NCBI RefSeq assembly: GCF_002844375.1
Contig: NZ_CP024199.1
Location: 3,388,001-3,452,000, forward strand
From: Thalassospira marina
Lineage (GTDB): Bacteria; Pseudomonadota; Alphaproteobacteria; Rhodospirillales; Thalassospiraceae
Length of the DNA stretch: 64,000 bases
Reading direction: 5' to 3'
The notes under the pieces were generated by a model. It was not told where the DNA came from, did not search any database, and saw only the letters and a program-made list of their open reading frames with translations. This document shows positions 8,726 through 17,728 of this stretch, in pieces. Made by a program: the position numbers and the translations under genes. Each line of letters starts with the position of its first letter. The first letter of the stretch is position 1.

Positions 8726-9658
8726 TCAATCGAAAAGAACGGAAACAGATTTTTCTTCCGAAATGCGGCGAATTGCCTCTGCCATCAGCGGTGCCACCGG
8801 CAACTGACGGATTTTCGGGCAACCCCGCACAGCTTCCGATGCTTTGATCGAATCCGTGGTGACAACTTCGCTCATCGGGGAATTGGCAATACGTTCAACC
8901 GCCGGGCCCGACAGGACACCATGGCTGACATAGGCCGCAACCGACGAAGCACCGCGTTCTTTAAGGGCGGTTGCCGCATTGCAAAGGGTCCCTGCCGAAT
9001 CAACAATATCATCAACCAGAATGCAGGCTGCATCCTTCACATCGCCGATAACATGCATGACTTCGGAAATACCGGCTTTCGGGCGGCGTTTGTCGATGAT
9101 CGCCAGTTCGGCATCAAGACGTTTTGCCACCGAACGGGCACGGGCAACACCACCAACGTCCGGGCTGACGATGACCAGTTTCTGGCCTTCGAATTTTGCA
9201 CGGATGTCGCTGGTCAAAACCGGGGAAGCAAACAGGTTATCAAGCGGAATATCGAAAAAGCCCTGAATCTGACCGGCATGGAGGTCCATGGTCAGAACAC
9301 GGTCAGCACCGGCAACCGTGATCAGGTTGGCAACCAGCTTGGCCGAGATCGGCGTACGGGGGCCAGATTTACGGTCCTGGCGGGCATAGCCAAAATAGGG
9401 CATGACAGCCGTGATGCGGCGCGCGGAACCACGACGCAGCGCATCGAGCATCACCAGCAGTTCCATCAGGTTGTCATTTGCCGGGAAAGACGTGCTCTGA
9501 ATCACAAAAACGTCCTCACCGCGGACGTTTTCCTGAATTTCACACCAGATTTCCTGATCGGAGAATCGTTTCACATCTGCACGGGTAAGCGGCAGATTCA
9601 GATGATCAGCAATGGATTCGGCCAAAGGCAGATTGCTGTTACAGGCGAGGATTTTCAT
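8726..9658 (-). CDS. prs: Ribose-phosphate pyrophosphokinase
   Basis: Makes PRPP from ribose 5-phosphate and ATP for nucleotide, histidine and tryptophan synthesis. The motifs are DLHAGQIQGFF, VSPDVGGVARAR and the PRPP-binding loop VDDIVDSAGTL. The open frame extends 60 bases upstream, but the ATG at 9658 (MKILACNSN) follows a GAGG site and gives the standard 310 residues. A good promoter lies about 75 bases upstream. Confidence 0.96.
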   Translation of the reverse strand: MKILACNSNLPLAESIADHLNLPLTRADVKRFSDQEIWCEIQENVRGEDVFVIQSTSFPANDNLMELLVMLDALRRGSARRITAVMPYFGYARQDRKSGPRTPISAKLVANLITVAGADRVLTMDLHAGQIQGFFDIPLDNLFASPVLTSDIRAKFEGQKLVIVSPDVGGVARARSVAKRLDAELAIIDKRRPKAGISEVMHVIGDVKDAACILVDDIVDSAGTLCNAATALKERGASSVAAYVSHGVLSGPAVERIANSPMSEVVTTDSIKASEAVRGCPKIRQLPVAPLMAEAIRRISEEKSVSVLFD

Positions 9659-9983
9659 TGTGGGGCCTCGGTTTATGGGTGCCGGGAAAGCGAAAAAAAT
9701 GCCTACGCAGCCCCCCATAGGGACCGCGGCGGCTTTATAACCAGACCTTAACAGTCTGTAAATGGTCGCTATGGCTAACGGGCCGGTCTTTTAGCGCATG
9801 AAAGATATGCAAAAGCCCCCCACAGGCCATACGCACATCTTATTGGCTCTTTCTGGCGCAATCACAATACCCAAGATGGTAATTTAACAAACCCATTTCG
9901 CCCGCAAAGCGCCACCAGCCCGCAAAATGGCGACTCCCAACCAGGCAAAGCACCTGAAAAGGCCTGCCTGCCCGGATGCGGTT
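9659..9983. other. Intergenic region between prs and lipoprotein gene
   Basis: This 325-bp stretch contains the prs promoter at 9734-9762. No convincing reading frame, RNA gene or terminator was seen in the remainder. Confidence 0.6.
9734..9762 (-). promoter_or_regulatory. Sigma-70-type promoter for prs
   Basis: On the minus strand TTTACA (9757-9762) and TATAAA (9734-9739) are separated by 17 bp, each one base from consensus. The spacer holds an inverted repeat, CAGAC/GTCTG at 9742-9746 and 9754-9758. The predicted transcript start is near 9727, giving a leader of about 70 bases. Confidence 0.55.
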
Positions 9984-11000
9984 TTATTTGTCCGGACGCA
10001 ATAACAGGCCGCGATCACGCGCAATCTGGGCCAGCGCACCTTCCAGGGCATCCACAGCCGCCTGTGCCGCAAGCGAAGCCACACTGCCCCACTTTTCATC
10101 AAGCTTGCCATGGGGCACGGCGTTATTTTGCGTCATCTGGCCCAGTTCATGGCCGCTATCGTCCAGCAACACCCATTCAATCGACACCCGGTCAATATCG
10201 GGTGTGCCGTTATCCTTTGCCACCGGCGCCACATTGATCGATGCCGACAGCACAATGCTTTGCGATCCGATTTCATTATCAACCGTGATGCCCTTTGCCA
10301 GCAAAAAGGCACGGGCGGAGCGTTGCAGGGCTTCATTGCCATCACCCGGTGCGCCTTCAAAATCAACCAGCGCCACCTTCAGCGGCTTTGCCATCACCAT
10401 GGACTTGCGATCACCGCTTAGTTTCGCCACCACCCAACTGGCCGGGGCTATTACAAGCTGGTCAAATTCAATCGCTGCCGGGCTTTCGGGTCTTTCGCCG
10501 CTATCGGAAAGCTTTTCAATCTTGCGCGCAATATCAGGCGGAACATTCATGGCGCTGTCTTCGGGGCCGGTCGGGGCCTCGGCAAACCAGCTTTGCGCAC
10601 TGATCTGGCCGGTATTGGCGGTCGAATCAATGGCCAGACCCTGATTGTTATATAAAAGCCAGGTCACATCGACATGGGCCTGCCCGCTATTATCAAGCTG
10701 CGCAATCACGTTGGGGTGCAGCACATATTTCCCCGCCGAAGGGTCTTCGGAATAGGCGGCAATGTCGCTGGCGCGCAACGCACGCACCATTGCGCGCGCC
10801 AGATGGCGGGCTGCCCCTTCGGGCAAATCATCGGCGATATCGACCTTCACGGTCTGGGCATCGGGCACATCAAGCAGGGCCGGGTCGCCTTCGCGCCCTG
10901 CCCCTTCAAACGGACGCGGCAATTTACCGCAGGCACCCAGGACCACAACCACCATCATGACGCTTAAAATACGCAAAGCCATTGTCATATCTGCACTCAC
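9984..11000 (-). CDS. Putative lipoprotein of unknown function
   Basis: About 338 residues. A hydrophobic leader is followed by the lipobox VVLGAC, which predicts lipid attachment at the cysteine and membrane anchoring. The rest is soluble with no family I recognise; a conserved-looking WLLYNNQG segment and a WVLLDDSGHELGQ segment suggest a repeated beta fold in two halves. The start is uncertain: GTG at 11000 or ATG at 10988 or 10982. It lies between prs and pgeF on the same strand. No function should be inferred beyond an envelope location. Confidence 0.75.
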   Translation of the reverse strand: MSADMTMALRILSVMMVVVVLGACGKLPRPFEGAGREGDPALLDVPDAQTVKVDIADDLPEGAARHLARAMVRALRASDIAAYSEDPSAGKYVLHPNVIAQLDNSGQAHVDVTWLLYNNQGLAIDSTANTGQISAQSWFAEAPTGPEDSAMNVPPDIARKIEKLSDSGERPESPAAIEFDQLVIAPASWVVAKLSGDRKSMVMAKPLKVALVDFEGAPGDGNEALQRSARAFLLAKGITVDNEIGSQSIVLSASINVAPVAKDNGTPDIDRVSIEWVLLDDSGHELGQMTQNNAVPHGKLDEKWGSVASLAAQAAVDALEGALAQIARDRGLLLRPDK

Positions 11001-11059
11001 ATCATCGCCACACAGCCCACCATCGACGCAATGATGATAAAGGCAAATAACATGATCAT
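10997..11059 (-). CDS. Possible 20-residue hydrophobic peptide
   Basis: A short frame, MIMLFAFIIIASMVGCVAMM, ends with a TGA that overlaps the GTG start of the lipoprotein gene (ATGTGAGTG). It is fully hydrophobic and contains SMVGC, like a tiny lipoprotein leader. There is no clear ribosome site. It could be a translationally coupled leader peptide or chance. Confidence 0.25.
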   Translation of the reverse strand: MIMLFAFIIIASMVGCVAMM

Positions 11060-11099
11060 ATGGGGCACTGGCAAAAACCTTCCGTCATCGCAATTGCGC

Positions 11100-11903
11100 C
11101 TAGGCTAGCATGATCGCCGAAAGCTGGCGTCCATAATCGGGCTCGCCGCGCAATGTGGTGCGGCGATAGCTAAAGAACAACTCTTCTTCGGCCAAAGTAT
11201 CGCGGGCCAGAAGGGAAACATTGGCAATGCCGGTATCGCAGGTGCGGCGATAAACATATTCCGGTAAATCAAACATGAAATGCCCCTCACGCACCGACGG
11301 ATCAAACAAATCCTCATCCCCGCGCGGCCCCGTAAGGATACGGTCGCGAAAACCGCCATCCACCTCGTAGGATGCCCGGCCAATACAGGGGCCAATCGCC
11401 GCAACGATATTGGCACGTTTCGCCCCCAGATTTTCCATCGCCTGAACCGTGCTTTCGGAAATACCGGCAAAGGACCCGCGCCAGCCCGAATGGCACGCAC
11501 CGATAACGCCCGCCACCGCATCACAAAAAAGAACCGGCGTACAATCCGCCGTCAAAATACCCAGCATGACATTTTTGCGATCTGTCACCATGGCGTCGGC
11601 CTTGGGCAATTCATCGCGCGTTAATGGGCGTTCCAGAACGGCAACATCCGTGCCATGCACCTGATAAACCGTCGTCAGGCGGTCGGATGTTGTATCAAAT
11701 GCCGCAGCCGCAAGGGATCGGTTACGCGCAACAATGTCCTTGTCGTCGTCCGATCCAAAACCAACATTCAACCCGGCATGGATGCCATTGCTAACCCCGC
11801 CTTCGCGGGTAAAAAAGCCATGCTTCAACCCGGCAATATTGCCCAGGATATCGGCACTTAGAAACGAAACACCGTTATCGGCTTTAATCAGTTTTTCAGT
11901 CAC
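11100..11903 (-). CDS. pgeF: Peptidoglycan editing factor PgeF (YfiH/laccase-domain family)
   Basis: A polyphenol oxidoreductase-fold protein that in E. coli removes wrongly incorporated amino acids from peptidoglycan precursors and also acts on purine nucleosides. Metal-binding motifs are YQVHGTDV, TADCTPVLF and CHSGWRG, with GPCIG further on. The frame extends to 11936, but the GTG at 11903 follows a GGAGGA ribosome site six bases away, giving 267 residues. It lies 71 bases after the midA-like gene in the lgt cluster. Confidence 0.92.
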   Translation of the reverse strand: MTEKLIKADNGVSFLSADILGNIAGLKHGFFTREGGVSNGIHAGLNVGFGSDDDKDIVARNRSLAAAAFDTTSDRLTTVYQVHGTDVAVLERPLTRDELPKADAMVTDRKNVMLGILTADCTPVLFCDAVAGVIGACHSGWRGSFAGISESTVQAMENLGAKRANIVAAIGPCIGRASYEVDGGFRDRILTGPRGDEDLFDPSVREGHFMFDLPEYVYRRTCDTGIANVSLLARDTLAEEELFFSYRRTTLRGEPDYGRQLSAIMLA

Positions 11904-11974
11904 CGGCGTCCTCCATCGGGCAAGGTATTGTGGCATCAGGGCATAAAGGCATTTCGCAATCGGTTTCGGGTGCC

Positions 11975-13108
11975 TTACCCCTCAGCCCCGCTAACACAGG
12001 GCGGCGGGGCAGTTTCACGACCATAGGCGATCAACACTTTAAAAAGCGTTCCCATCTGGTCAGCATCGATCAGGCGGTTTAACGCCGCATCAATCGCCGC
12101 TGCCTGGTCGGTGGTGGCTGACTGTTTTAAAAGTTCCGCGCGCTGTTCAATGCCCAGCATTTTCAAAAATGTGCCCTGCCCCAATACGGCCCCCGTGCGG
12201 GCATCGGCCTGGGAAAAGGTACGGGCAAGGGCGCCAAAATCGACATGGGTGGTCAAATCGGCATCGCCCGGCTGTGACAGAACCGGATGAAATTTATGAT
12301 TGCGCAGGGCCTGTAGCGTGTCGCCAAAGGCACTGTGCGGATGCCCATAATCAATCATCAATGCCGCCCCGCCATCGCGGTTCAGGCGATGTGCAATCTG
12401 GTTGGCAATGGCAACACCAACGGGCGATGCTTCAAACACATCGCCAACCTTTGCCGTGGGCCGCAATTTAACCGGCACCAGCGCATCGGTCATCGGGGCC
12501 AATGCCCCATTGGTAAAGCACAGTTCGCCGGTTTCGGCCGAAATCGCCACCAGCCTTTCGCGCCAGCCATCCTTGCAAAACTGAAACTGGCGTACCGGCA
12601 GGGCATCGAAAAACTCGTTGGCAATCACCACCATCGGGGCATTTTGCGCTTCGGGAATTTCATCAAAGCTGTCGTGCCACACGGCAGGAATACCATAAGG
12701 CATGATCGCGGTTTGCTGGCGCGCGCGCAAAACCGGGCTGGTTTCAACAAACCGTACCGTCAGGGCGTCCGACAGGCCCGGCACATTGCGCACCGCCCGC
12801 AGGGCATCGGCCATCAATGTGCCACGCCCCGGCCCCAGCTCAACCAGCTGCAAACGTGATGGGCTTCCCATCTGTTGCCAGGTAACTGCGGCCCACAGGC
12901 CAATCAGTTCGCCAAACATCTGGCTTATTTCGGGCGCGGTAACAAAATCGCCTGCCTGCCCGAACGGGTCCTGTTTGCGGTAATATCCCCATTGCGGGTG
13001 GGCCAGTGCCTCTGTCATGTAATCGGCAACCGAAATGGGCCCGGCAATGGAAATGCGGCGCTTCAAATGATCAAGCAACGCTGGGGTCTGGTTATCTTTA
13101 TCCGACAT
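11975..13108 (-). CDS. SAM-dependent methyltransferase, MidA/NDUFAF7 family
   Basis: A 377-residue class I methyltransferase. The SAM-binding glycine motif VELGPGRGTL is near residues 90-99, and NEFFDALPVRQF near 165-176 is the family hallmark. The N-terminal YMTEALAHPQWGYY segment is also conserved. In mitochondria the homologue NDUFAF7 methylates an arginine of a complex I subunit during assembly; the bacterial substrate is unproven. The start is five bases from the lgt stop, so the two are co-translated. Confidence 0.9.
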   Translation of the reverse strand: MSDKDNQTPALLDHLKRRISIAGPISVADYMTEALAHPQWGYYRKQDPFGQAGDFVTAPEISQMFGELIGLWAAVTWQQMGSPSRLQLVELGPGRGTLMADALRAVRNVPGLSDALTVRFVETSPVLRARQQTAIMPYGIPAVWHDSFDEIPEAQNAPMVVIANEFFDALPVRQFQFCKDGWRERLVAISAETGELCFTNGALAPMTDALVPVKLRPTAKVGDVFEASPVGVAIANQIAHRLNRDGGAALMIDYGHPHSAFGDTLQALRNHKFHPVLSQPGDADLTTHVDFGALARTFSQADARTGAVLGQGTFLKMLGIEQRAELLKQSATTDQAAAIDAALNRLIDADQMGTLFKVLIAYGRETAPPPCVSGAEG

Positions 13109-13113
13109 ATTTT

Positions 13114-13959
13114 TCAGGATTTCGCCGTTTTGGTTTTGCCTTCATCAACCGGCTTCTGGCCAACAAGGGCCGGGCGGCTCAGGCCATACAGGGCAACACC
13201 GGCCCCCACCAGTACCATCGGCACCGAAAGAAGCTGCCCCATCGTCGCACCAAACACCAGATAGCCCAGCTGCTGGTCGGGCTGGCGGAAAAATTCGACG
13301 ATGATCCGGCTGATGCCATACCCCGCCAGGAACACACCACCCACAACACCGGGATGCGAACGCATTTTTTCACTGCGTGAAAGGACAAACAGAATGCAAA
13401 ACAGCGCAACACCTTCCAGCCCGGCTTCATAAAGCTGGCTGGGATGGCGCGGTTCGGGGCCACCCCGCGGAAAAACCATGCCCCAGGGCACATCCGTCGT
13501 GCGGCCAAACAGTTCGCCATTGATGAAATTGGCGATACGGCCAAAAAACAGGCCAATTGGTGCCGCCGATGCCACCGCATCCACCACACCCAAAAACGAA
13601 ATGCCGCGCATCCGTGCAAAGCAGAACACGGCAATGATCACACCCAGCATCCCGCCATGGAACGACATGCCGCCTTCCCACACCCGAATGATATGGGACG
13701 GGTTCGCAAGGTAGAATTCCAGGTTGTAAAACAGCACATAGCCGGTACGCCCGCCCAAAATAACCCCAAGCGTCGCCCAGAACAGCAGGTCATCAACCTG
13801 GTTGCGTGTCATCACATAGGGCGGCTTGTTGATATAGGCCAGAACATACCGCCACCCGATGATCAGCCCGGCAATGTAGGCCAGCGCATACCAGCGAATA
13901 GCCAGCGGGCCAATGGCAATGGCGATGGGATCAATTGCCGGAAAGGCAAGACTGAGCAT
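13114..13959 (-). CDS. lgt: Prolipoprotein diacylglyceryl transferase
   Basis: An integral inner-membrane enzyme that adds diacylglycerol to the lipobox cysteine, the first step of lipoprotein maturation. The signature GRIANFINGELFGR and the HGGMLG motif are clear, with several membrane segments over 281 residues. The frame reaches 14010, but ATG at 13959 (MLSLAFPAIDP) has GGAG at nine bases and starts at the usual point. A lipoprotein gene two genes downstream may be a client, as would any lipoprotein. Confidence 0.95.
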   Translation of the reverse strand: MLSLAFPAIDPIAIAIGPLAIRWYALAYIAGLIIGWRYVLAYINKPPYVMTRNQVDDLLFWATLGVILGGRTGYVLFYNLEFYLANPSHIIRVWEGGMSFHGGMLGVIIAVFCFARMRGISFLGVVDAVASAAPIGLFFGRIANFINGELFGRTTDVPWGMVFPRGGPEPRHPSQLYEAGLEGVALFCILFVLSRSEKMRSHPGVVGGVFLAGYGISRIIVEFFRQPDQQLGYLVFGATMGQLLSVPMVLVGAGVALYGLSRPALVGQKPVDEGKTKTAKS

Positions 13960-14097
13960 CTCGATGCACTCCGTTCGGATGGCTTGAGCGTTTACCTGCC
14001 CCCTGAACAATCAGGACAAGGCGGCAGGATCATGGCACTGGCGCAAAGACCGCCCGAATAATACGGACCCGCTTCACACCAGCATCTTCAGGCGGAT

Positions 14098-15084
14098 TTA
14101 ACGAAACGGATCATCCGTCGCAAGGAAGTCCTGCACATACTGGCGCACACCGTCTTCAAGCGGGGTCATCGGCGCGTCATAGCCGCTGGCGCGCAGCTTG
14201 GACATGTCAGCCTCGGTGAAATACTGGTACTTGTCGCGGATGGCTTCGGGGGTCGGCACAAATTTGATGTCGGGTTCCTTGCCCATGGCGGCAAACACCG
14301 CCAGCGCCAGGTCCTTGAAACTACGCGCCTTGCCGGTTCCGACATTGAAAAGGTCGGAGACTTCCGGGTGTTCATAAAGCCACATGATGATATTGACCAC
14401 ATCACCCACCCAGACAAAATCGCGCAACTGCCCGCCATCTTCATAATCGGGATGGTGCGATTTAAACAGCGTTGCCTGTTCCCCGGCAGATAGCTTGTCA
14501 TACATCTGCGACACCACAGAACGCATGCCGCCCTTATGGTATTCGTTCGGGCCGTAAACATTGAAAAACTTCAGCCCGGCCCACTGTTTCGGGCGAAAAC
14601 CGTTTTGATCCAGGATCCGGCGAAACCGGCGATCGGTTGCATGCTTGGACCAGCCATAGGCATTCAGGGGCTGCAATTTTGCCAGTTCATCCTGTTCAAA
14701 CAGGTCGGTAAAACCCTGTTTGCCATCGCCATAGGTCGCGGCCGAGGATGCATAAATCAGCCGGGCCGAATGGCGCGAACACCATTCCCACAAAAAGGTC
14801 GTCAGTTTGAAATTGTTGGCAACGATCTTGTCTGCATCGCGTTCGGTCGTGGCCGAAATCGCGCCCATATGGAAAATCGCATCCACATCATTGGGGTGCG
14901 CTTCAAGAAAGGCCGGCAATTCATCAGGATGGATAATATCGCGCAATTCGCGTTTGGCGATGTTGCGCCATTTAATGCCGTCACGCAGGCGATCGACAAT
15001 CACGATATCGGTTTTCCCGCGATCCTGAAGGGCGGCGACAATATTGGACCCGATAAATCCGGCCCCACCGGTAACGATAAGCAT
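14098..15084 (-). CDS. hldD: ADP-L-glycero-D-manno-heptose 6-epimerase
   Basis: Short-chain dehydrogenase-fold epimerase that makes the heptose donor for the lipopolysaccharide inner core. The NAD(P)-binding motif GGAGFIGS is at the N-terminus. ASSAATYG and YGWSKH supply the catalytic Ser/Tyr/Lys. FNVYGPNEYHKG and the C-terminal FTEADMSKL stretch are HldD features. At 328 residues it is full length. It heads the leftward block ending at lgt, with 138 bp between them. Confidence 0.93.
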   Translation of the reverse strand: MLIVTGGAGFIGSNIVAALQDRGKTDIVIVDRLRDGIKWRNIAKRELRDIIHPDELPAFLEAHPNDVDAIFHMGAISATTERDADKIVANNFKLTTFLWEWCSRHSARLIYASSAATYGDGKQGFTDLFEQDELAKLQPLNAYGWSKHATDRRFRRILDQNGFRPKQWAGLKFFNVYGPNEYHKGGMRSVVSQMYDKLSAGEQATLFKSHHPDYEDGGQLRDFVWVGDVVNIIMWLYEHPEVSDLFNVGTGKARSFKDLALAVFAAMGKEPDIKFVPTPEAIRDKYQYFTEADMSKLRASGYDAPMTPLEDGVRQYVQDFLATDDPFR

Positions 15085-15313
15085 CGTTTTCTCCTGCTTT
15101 TGCTGCGGCCAGCCATTGTCATGGTGCGCAGGCGATTAGGGGTCATGCATGCATGACAAAAATGTCTGGCGCATTTATAGGCACGCCAGCGCGCCACGGC
15201 AAGGTAAGTGCATATCACAAAACGGCTATACGTGTTCATCGCTTGCCCGAAGGCGGTGTAAAACCATATTATGGCAAACAGGAATTAAAACCGTTCATTA
15301 GCCGGAGCCTGAA

Positions 15314-15634
15314 ATGCAGATCAATAACCGCCTTCTTGATGACCTTACCCGCGTAACCAACAGCGCGCTGGGCACCATGACCGGGGTCAAGGGCGAGGTT
15401 GATGCACTTGTGCGCCAGCAGTTTGAAAAAATCCTGGTGAATATGGATCTGGTCACGCGCGAAGAATTTGACGTGATGCGCGACATTGCCACCAAATCCG
15501 CCCAGCGTGCCGATGCCCTTGAAGCACAGGTTGCCACCCTGGAAGACCGCCTGGCCAAACTTGAAAACGCTGGCAAATCCAGCGCGAAACCCGCCAGCAA
15601 AGCGGCAAAGACCAAGGCAGAAGGCGACGAATAA
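15314..15634 (+). CDS. UbiK/BMFP accessory factor (YqiC-like coiled-coil protein)
   Basis: A 106-residue protein of the BMFP family. The N-terminal half is amphipathic helix (VDALVRQQFEKIL). Residues 60-90 form a heptad coiled coil (ADALEAQVATLEDRLAKLE), and the C-terminus is Lys/Ala-rich. In E. coli the homologue UbiK helps aerobic ubiquinone synthesis, forms trimers and binds lipids. Divergent from hldD. Confidence 0.85.
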   Translation: MQINNRLLDDLTRVTNSALGTMTGVKGEVDALVRQQFEKILVNMDLVTREEFDVMRDIATKSAQRADALEAQVATLEDRLAKLENAGKSSAKPASKAAKTKAEGDE

Positions 15635-15909
15635 GGGCCAGCCATGCGCCAGAAACGGGCCAGTAACGGCCCGATTGGCAAATTGCCTGCCATTTTATTG
15701 ATGCGCCACCATAACCGGCGCATCACACCATATCAGACAAAACACCCAATCCCCTTCGGGGGTTAAGGGCGATGATACGCGGATCAACCTTGGCGTCTGG
15801 TCCGCGTAATATGCTGTGCGCCTGGCGGCATCCTTCTACAGTGGTTGCAAGCAGGCAAGGACGGCCCTATAGTGCGCGCCCTTTGGCGATACAAACTGAT
15901 TGATTTTAC
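15635..15909. other. Intergenic region between ubiK and ybjN with hairpins
   Basis: Contains a 9-bp stem, TGATGCGCC/GGCGCATCA, at 15699-15725 with a nine-base loop, and a small CCCC-TTCG-GGGG hairpin at 15751-15762. Neither is followed by a T run, so termination is doubtful. No gene was seen. Confidence 0.4.
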
Positions 15910-16416
15910 ATGAACGACCTGATGCAGGATAACGGCGAAATCGACGACGACAATCCGCTGTTGCTTGTCGAGGATATCGCCCAGACCAACCAGTGGAACC
16001 TTGAACGTCGCAGCGCCGATGAAATCGTTGTCGAGATTCCGGGGCACTGGTGCACCTATCTTGTGTATTTCACCTGGCGCGATGACGCCGAAGCGCTGCA
16101 TATCGCCTGCTGCTTTGACCTGTTCGTACCAGACCCGGTCCGCCCGCGCATTTATGAACTGCTTGCCAAATGCAATGAACAGCTTTGGATCGGGCATTTT
16201 GGCCTGTGGCTGGATGAAAACATGCCGCTGTTTCGCCATACGCTGCTGTTCGGCGGGGATGTACCGCCCGCAACCGAACAGTTTGAAGAACTGATCGAAA
16301 TTGCCATTTCCGAATGCGAACGGTTTTTCCCGGCCTTCAATTTTGTGCTGGGTCAGGGCAAAAGCCCGGACGAGGCCCTGGCCAGTTCCATGCTTGAACC
16401 GGTGGGACAGGCCTAG
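15910..16416 (+). CDS. YbjN domain-containing protein
   Basis: A 168-residue cytoplasmic protein of the type III chaperone-like YbjN fold. Recognisable segments are PGHWCTYLVYFTWRDDAEALHIAC and the YELLAKCNEQLWIGHFGLW helix. In alphaproteobacteria this family is usually encoded just before proC, as here. Molecular role unknown. A good terminator follows, so proC has its own start of transcription or relies on read-through. Confidence 0.85.
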   Translation: MNDLMQDNGEIDDDNPLLLVEDIAQTNQWNLERRSADEIVVEIPGHWCTYLVYFTWRDDAEALHIACCFDLFVPDPVRPRIYELLAKCNEQLWIGHFGLWLDENMPLFRHTLLFGGDVPPATEQFEELIEIAISECERFFPAFNFVLGQGKSPDEALASSMLEPVGQA

Positions 16417-16786
16417 GCTTCCTTCCAATTTGATCGCGAATCACACACCCTGCCCCGGCAGGGTGTTTTGCTTTTTCGGGCCCAAAACCGCAGAGAACGG
16501 CCATTTCCTCCTGTGGCAAGGACATTATTTTCCCAACCGCCAGATCATGATGAAATCACGTCGCAGCACCTGTTTGCAGGATAATGTCCACCCTGCCCCG
16601 CGCAGCACAAACAATTATCGGGTGGATTTGATAAGTGCGGGGTGTAACTGCACTCCCATGCTGCGCTTGCCATTCCGGCAGCTTGACCCACCTTCAGAAC
16701 AAGGCTACGGCTTTTTATCCGCGAAATGGGCGGGTCTTTTATAAAATGCGCCAGACAGGCGGTATCGTACTGAAACAGGGGAAGTC
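16417..16786. other. Intergenic region between ybjN and proC
   Basis: The 370-bp gap holds the ybjN terminator. The last bases include AGGGGAAG, a good ribosome site for proC. No convincing promoter or small gene could be fixed in the middle. Confidence 0.5.
16445..16475 (+). terminator. Terminator after ybjN
   Basis: Nine-bp perfect arms ACACCCTGC and GCAGGGTGT with a CCCG loop, followed by TTTGCTTTTT. Confidence 0.85.
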
Positions 16787-17602
16787 ATGAAAACACGGTT
16801 GTTGCTGGTAGGCTGCGGTAAAATGGGCGGCGCCATGCTTGAAGGCTGGCTGGCACGTGGCCTGAATGCCAACAATGTTTATGTCATTGAACAGGCCGAA
16901 ACCGCCGAAAACCTCGAAACCCGTCTGGGTGTTCATGGCATTACCGAACTTTCCGAAATGCCCGATACCTTTGTGCCCCAGGTTGTTCTGTTTGCCGTCA
17001 AGCCGCAGGTCCTGCCCGATATCCTTGATCTTTACAAACCACTGGTGCGCGCGGAAACCGTGTTTCTTTCGGTTGCGGCTGGTCGCACCAGCGAATTTTT
17101 CGCAAGCCGCCTTGGCGAAACCGCGCGCATCGTTCGCGCCATGCCCAACACACCGGCTGCCGTTTCGCGCGGCATGACCGTGATGTTCCCGACCGACTAT
17201 GTCAGTGCTGCCCAGCGTGACATGTGCGAAACCCTTCTCAGGGCTGTGGGCGAGGTTTCCTGGATCACCGATGAAAGCCTGATGGATGCGGTCACCGCCG
17301 TTTCCGGCAGCGGCCCGGCCTATATCTTTCATATGGTCGAGGCACTGGCACAGGCTGGCGTAACGGCTGGCCTGCCCGAAGAACAGGCAATGCTGCTTGC
17401 CCGCCAGACCGTTGTTGGCGCAGGCTTCCTGCTTGATGAAAGCCCGGAAACTGCCGAAACCCTGCGCAAAAATGTCACCAGCCCCGGTGGCACCACTGCT
17501 GCTGCCCTGAATGTCCTGATGGACCCGCAGGACGGCCTGCCGGCCCTTCTGACCCGCGCGGTCGAGGCGGCACGTAAACGTTCGGTCGAACTGGCAGGTT
17601 AA
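16787..17602 (+). CDS. proC: Pyrroline-5-carboxylate reductase
   Basis: Final step of proline synthesis, reducing pyrroline-5-carboxylate with NAD(P)H. The Rossmann motif VGCGKMGGAM opens the protein. MPNTPA and the C-terminal signature VTSPGGTTAAAL with SGSGPAY are present. Full length at 271 residues. proB, which starts the pathway, lies about 32 kb away, so the genes are not an operon. Confidence 0.97.
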   Translation: MKTRLLLVGCGKMGGAMLEGWLARGLNANNVYVIEQAETAENLETRLGVHGITELSEMPDTFVPQVVLFAVKPQVLPDILDLYKPLVRAETVFLSVAAGRTSEFFASRLGETARIVRAMPNTPAAVSRGMTVMFPTDYVSAAQRDMCETLLRAVGEVSWITDESLMDAVTAVSGSGPAYIFHMVEALAQAGVTAGLPEEQAMLLARQTVVGAGFLLDESPETAETLRKNVTSPGGTTAAALNVLMDPQDGLPALLTRAVEAARKRSVELAG

Positions 17603-17728
17603 GCCCTATCCACCATCCAATGATCCCGGCGGGGATTGCGTTTTTACCATTCCCCGCCACATCATAAGGTATGATATCGGCCAGATTCGGTCTGCGTTTT
17701 TTCATCCTTTGTGCGAAAGGAACCAGCC

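Noticed and set aside
15699..15725. Stem-loop after ubiK as a terminator
   Set aside because: The nine-base stem lacks a T run on either strand; recorded only as a hairpin.
17628..17658. GGCGGGGA/TCCCCGCC repeat after proC as a terminator
   Set aside because: A 15-base loop and no T run after the stem make it weak.
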